DNA of 64,000 bases, from positions 182,478 through 246,477 of the forward strand of contig NZ_JAUOPC010000011.1 in NCBI RefSeq assembly GCF_030546805.1. The letters run 5' to 3'. Source of the stretch: Cyclobacterium sp. 1_MG-2023 (lineage in GTDB: Bacteria > Bacteroidota > Bacteroidia > Cytophagales > Cyclobacteriaceae). The position numbers and the translations under genes are program-made. The notes under the pieces are model-generated. The model did no database searches. It had not been told where the DNA came from and saw nothing but the letters and a program-made list of their open reading frames with translations. Numbering within the stretch: position 1 is the stretch's first letter; every line of letters begins with the position of its first letter. Below are positions 63,790-64,000 of this stretch, one piece after another.

Positions 63790-64000
63790 TGGGATGTTTT
63801 TATTGAATGGTTTAAATTTAACAAAATTTTATTTTTTATGGTGAACACTAATCTTTATAAATTAATTAGGCAATGTGTTTAGAAAGGATTTTAGGGTAGT
63901 TGGAAATGAATTTCACGCGGAGCCGCAAAGTCGCAAAGAATTATTTTGGTTTTCAAGTTAAAATCAAGCCATTAACTAATGGATCAAACCTGCAAATATT
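63790..64000. other. Intergenic end of window with tandem 8-nt repeat
   Basis: The last 211 nt are upstream of the sulfatase gene and run out of the window. They include three tandem 8-nt units at 63916-63939 (CGCGGAGC, CGCAAAGT, CGCAAAGA). Sequences of this type occur in intergenic regions of many Bacteroidota genomes. No gene could be called. Confidence 0.45.

Noticed and set aside
1..64000. CRISPR arrays, tRNA or rRNA genes, transposases, prophage genes
   Set aside because: No regularly spaced repeats, conserved RNA gene sequences or mobile-element proteins were recognised by eye on either strand; a covariance-model search would be needed to exclude small RNAs.

Overview
The window looks like a chromosomal segment of a marine or saline Bacteroidota, most likely Cytophagales and close to Cyclobacteriaceae (Cyclobacterium, Echinicola, Algoriphagus). 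The evidence is AT-rich DNA, weak ribosome binding sites, a SusC/SusD pair driven by an ECF sigma factor and FecR anti-sigma factor, a type IX secretion sorting domain, and many lipoproteins and Tat-type leaders. The genus assignment is inference. No rRNA, tRNA, CRISPR array, prophage or insertion sequence was recognised. Most encoded proteins are exported. The clearly cytoplasmic ones are few: an ECF sigma factor, a sensor kinase, a CsaA-like protein and an SDR.

Layout. 1-7214: a same-strand operon with the end of a ceramidase-like hydrolase, a lipoprotein dehydrogenase/HEAT/cytochrome c fusion, two exported TIM-barrel isomerase/epimerase-like proteins and a second ceramidase-like hydrolase. 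7597-16402: a small lipoprotein, a large outer membrane receptor-like barrel, a DUF4221-like lipoprotein, an orphan three-PAS histidine kinase and an exported nitrilase-superfamily hydrolase. 17011-20843: a cell-surface operon (beta-helix protein, SprB-repeat protein with a T9SS tail, small lipoprotein), followed by about 200 nt of strongly structured non-coding DNA. 21538-25237: a third ceramidase-like hydrolase, an EEP-family lipoprotein and a DUF1080 lipoprotein. 25488-33806: ECF sigma, FecR, SusC with an STN domain, SusD, and a Gfo/Idh/MocA oxidoreductase 1 nt after SusD. 34383-38470: an amidohydrolase of the D-aminoacylase family lacking its usual metal motif, a DUF1961-like lipoprotein and an iduronate-sulfatase-like sulfatase. 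38949-41387: YceI, outer membrane barrel, YceI-like. 41624-54765: CsaA-like protein, GH43-like propeller lipoprotein, TonB-dependent receptor, PmoA-like (DUF6807) lipoprotein, M16 peptidase, sialidase, lactonase-like propeller and a phospholipase-like/alkaline phosphatase fusion. 55012-61376: YtxH protein, SDR, two Gfo/Idh/MocA proteins, a sodium:solute symporter and a TIM-barrel epimerase. 61586-63789: a GDPD and a second sulfatase.

How the genes fit together. The recurring set is exported Gfo/Idh/MocA oxidoreductases (three), TIM-barrel isomerase/epimerase-like proteins (three), a DUF1080 protein, a cytochrome-linked dehydrogenase and a symporter, with few classical glycoside hydrolases. 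This is the gene set expected for oxidative (3-keto) glycoside cleavage in the envelope, alongside sulfatases, a sialidase and phosphodiesterases that would strip decorations. That pathway reading is inference from family membership. The best candidates for an under-described system are the SusCD locus carrying oxidoreductases instead of hydrolases, the ceramidase-like paralogues with an altered nucleophile motif, and the structured intergenic element near 20.9-21.1 kb.
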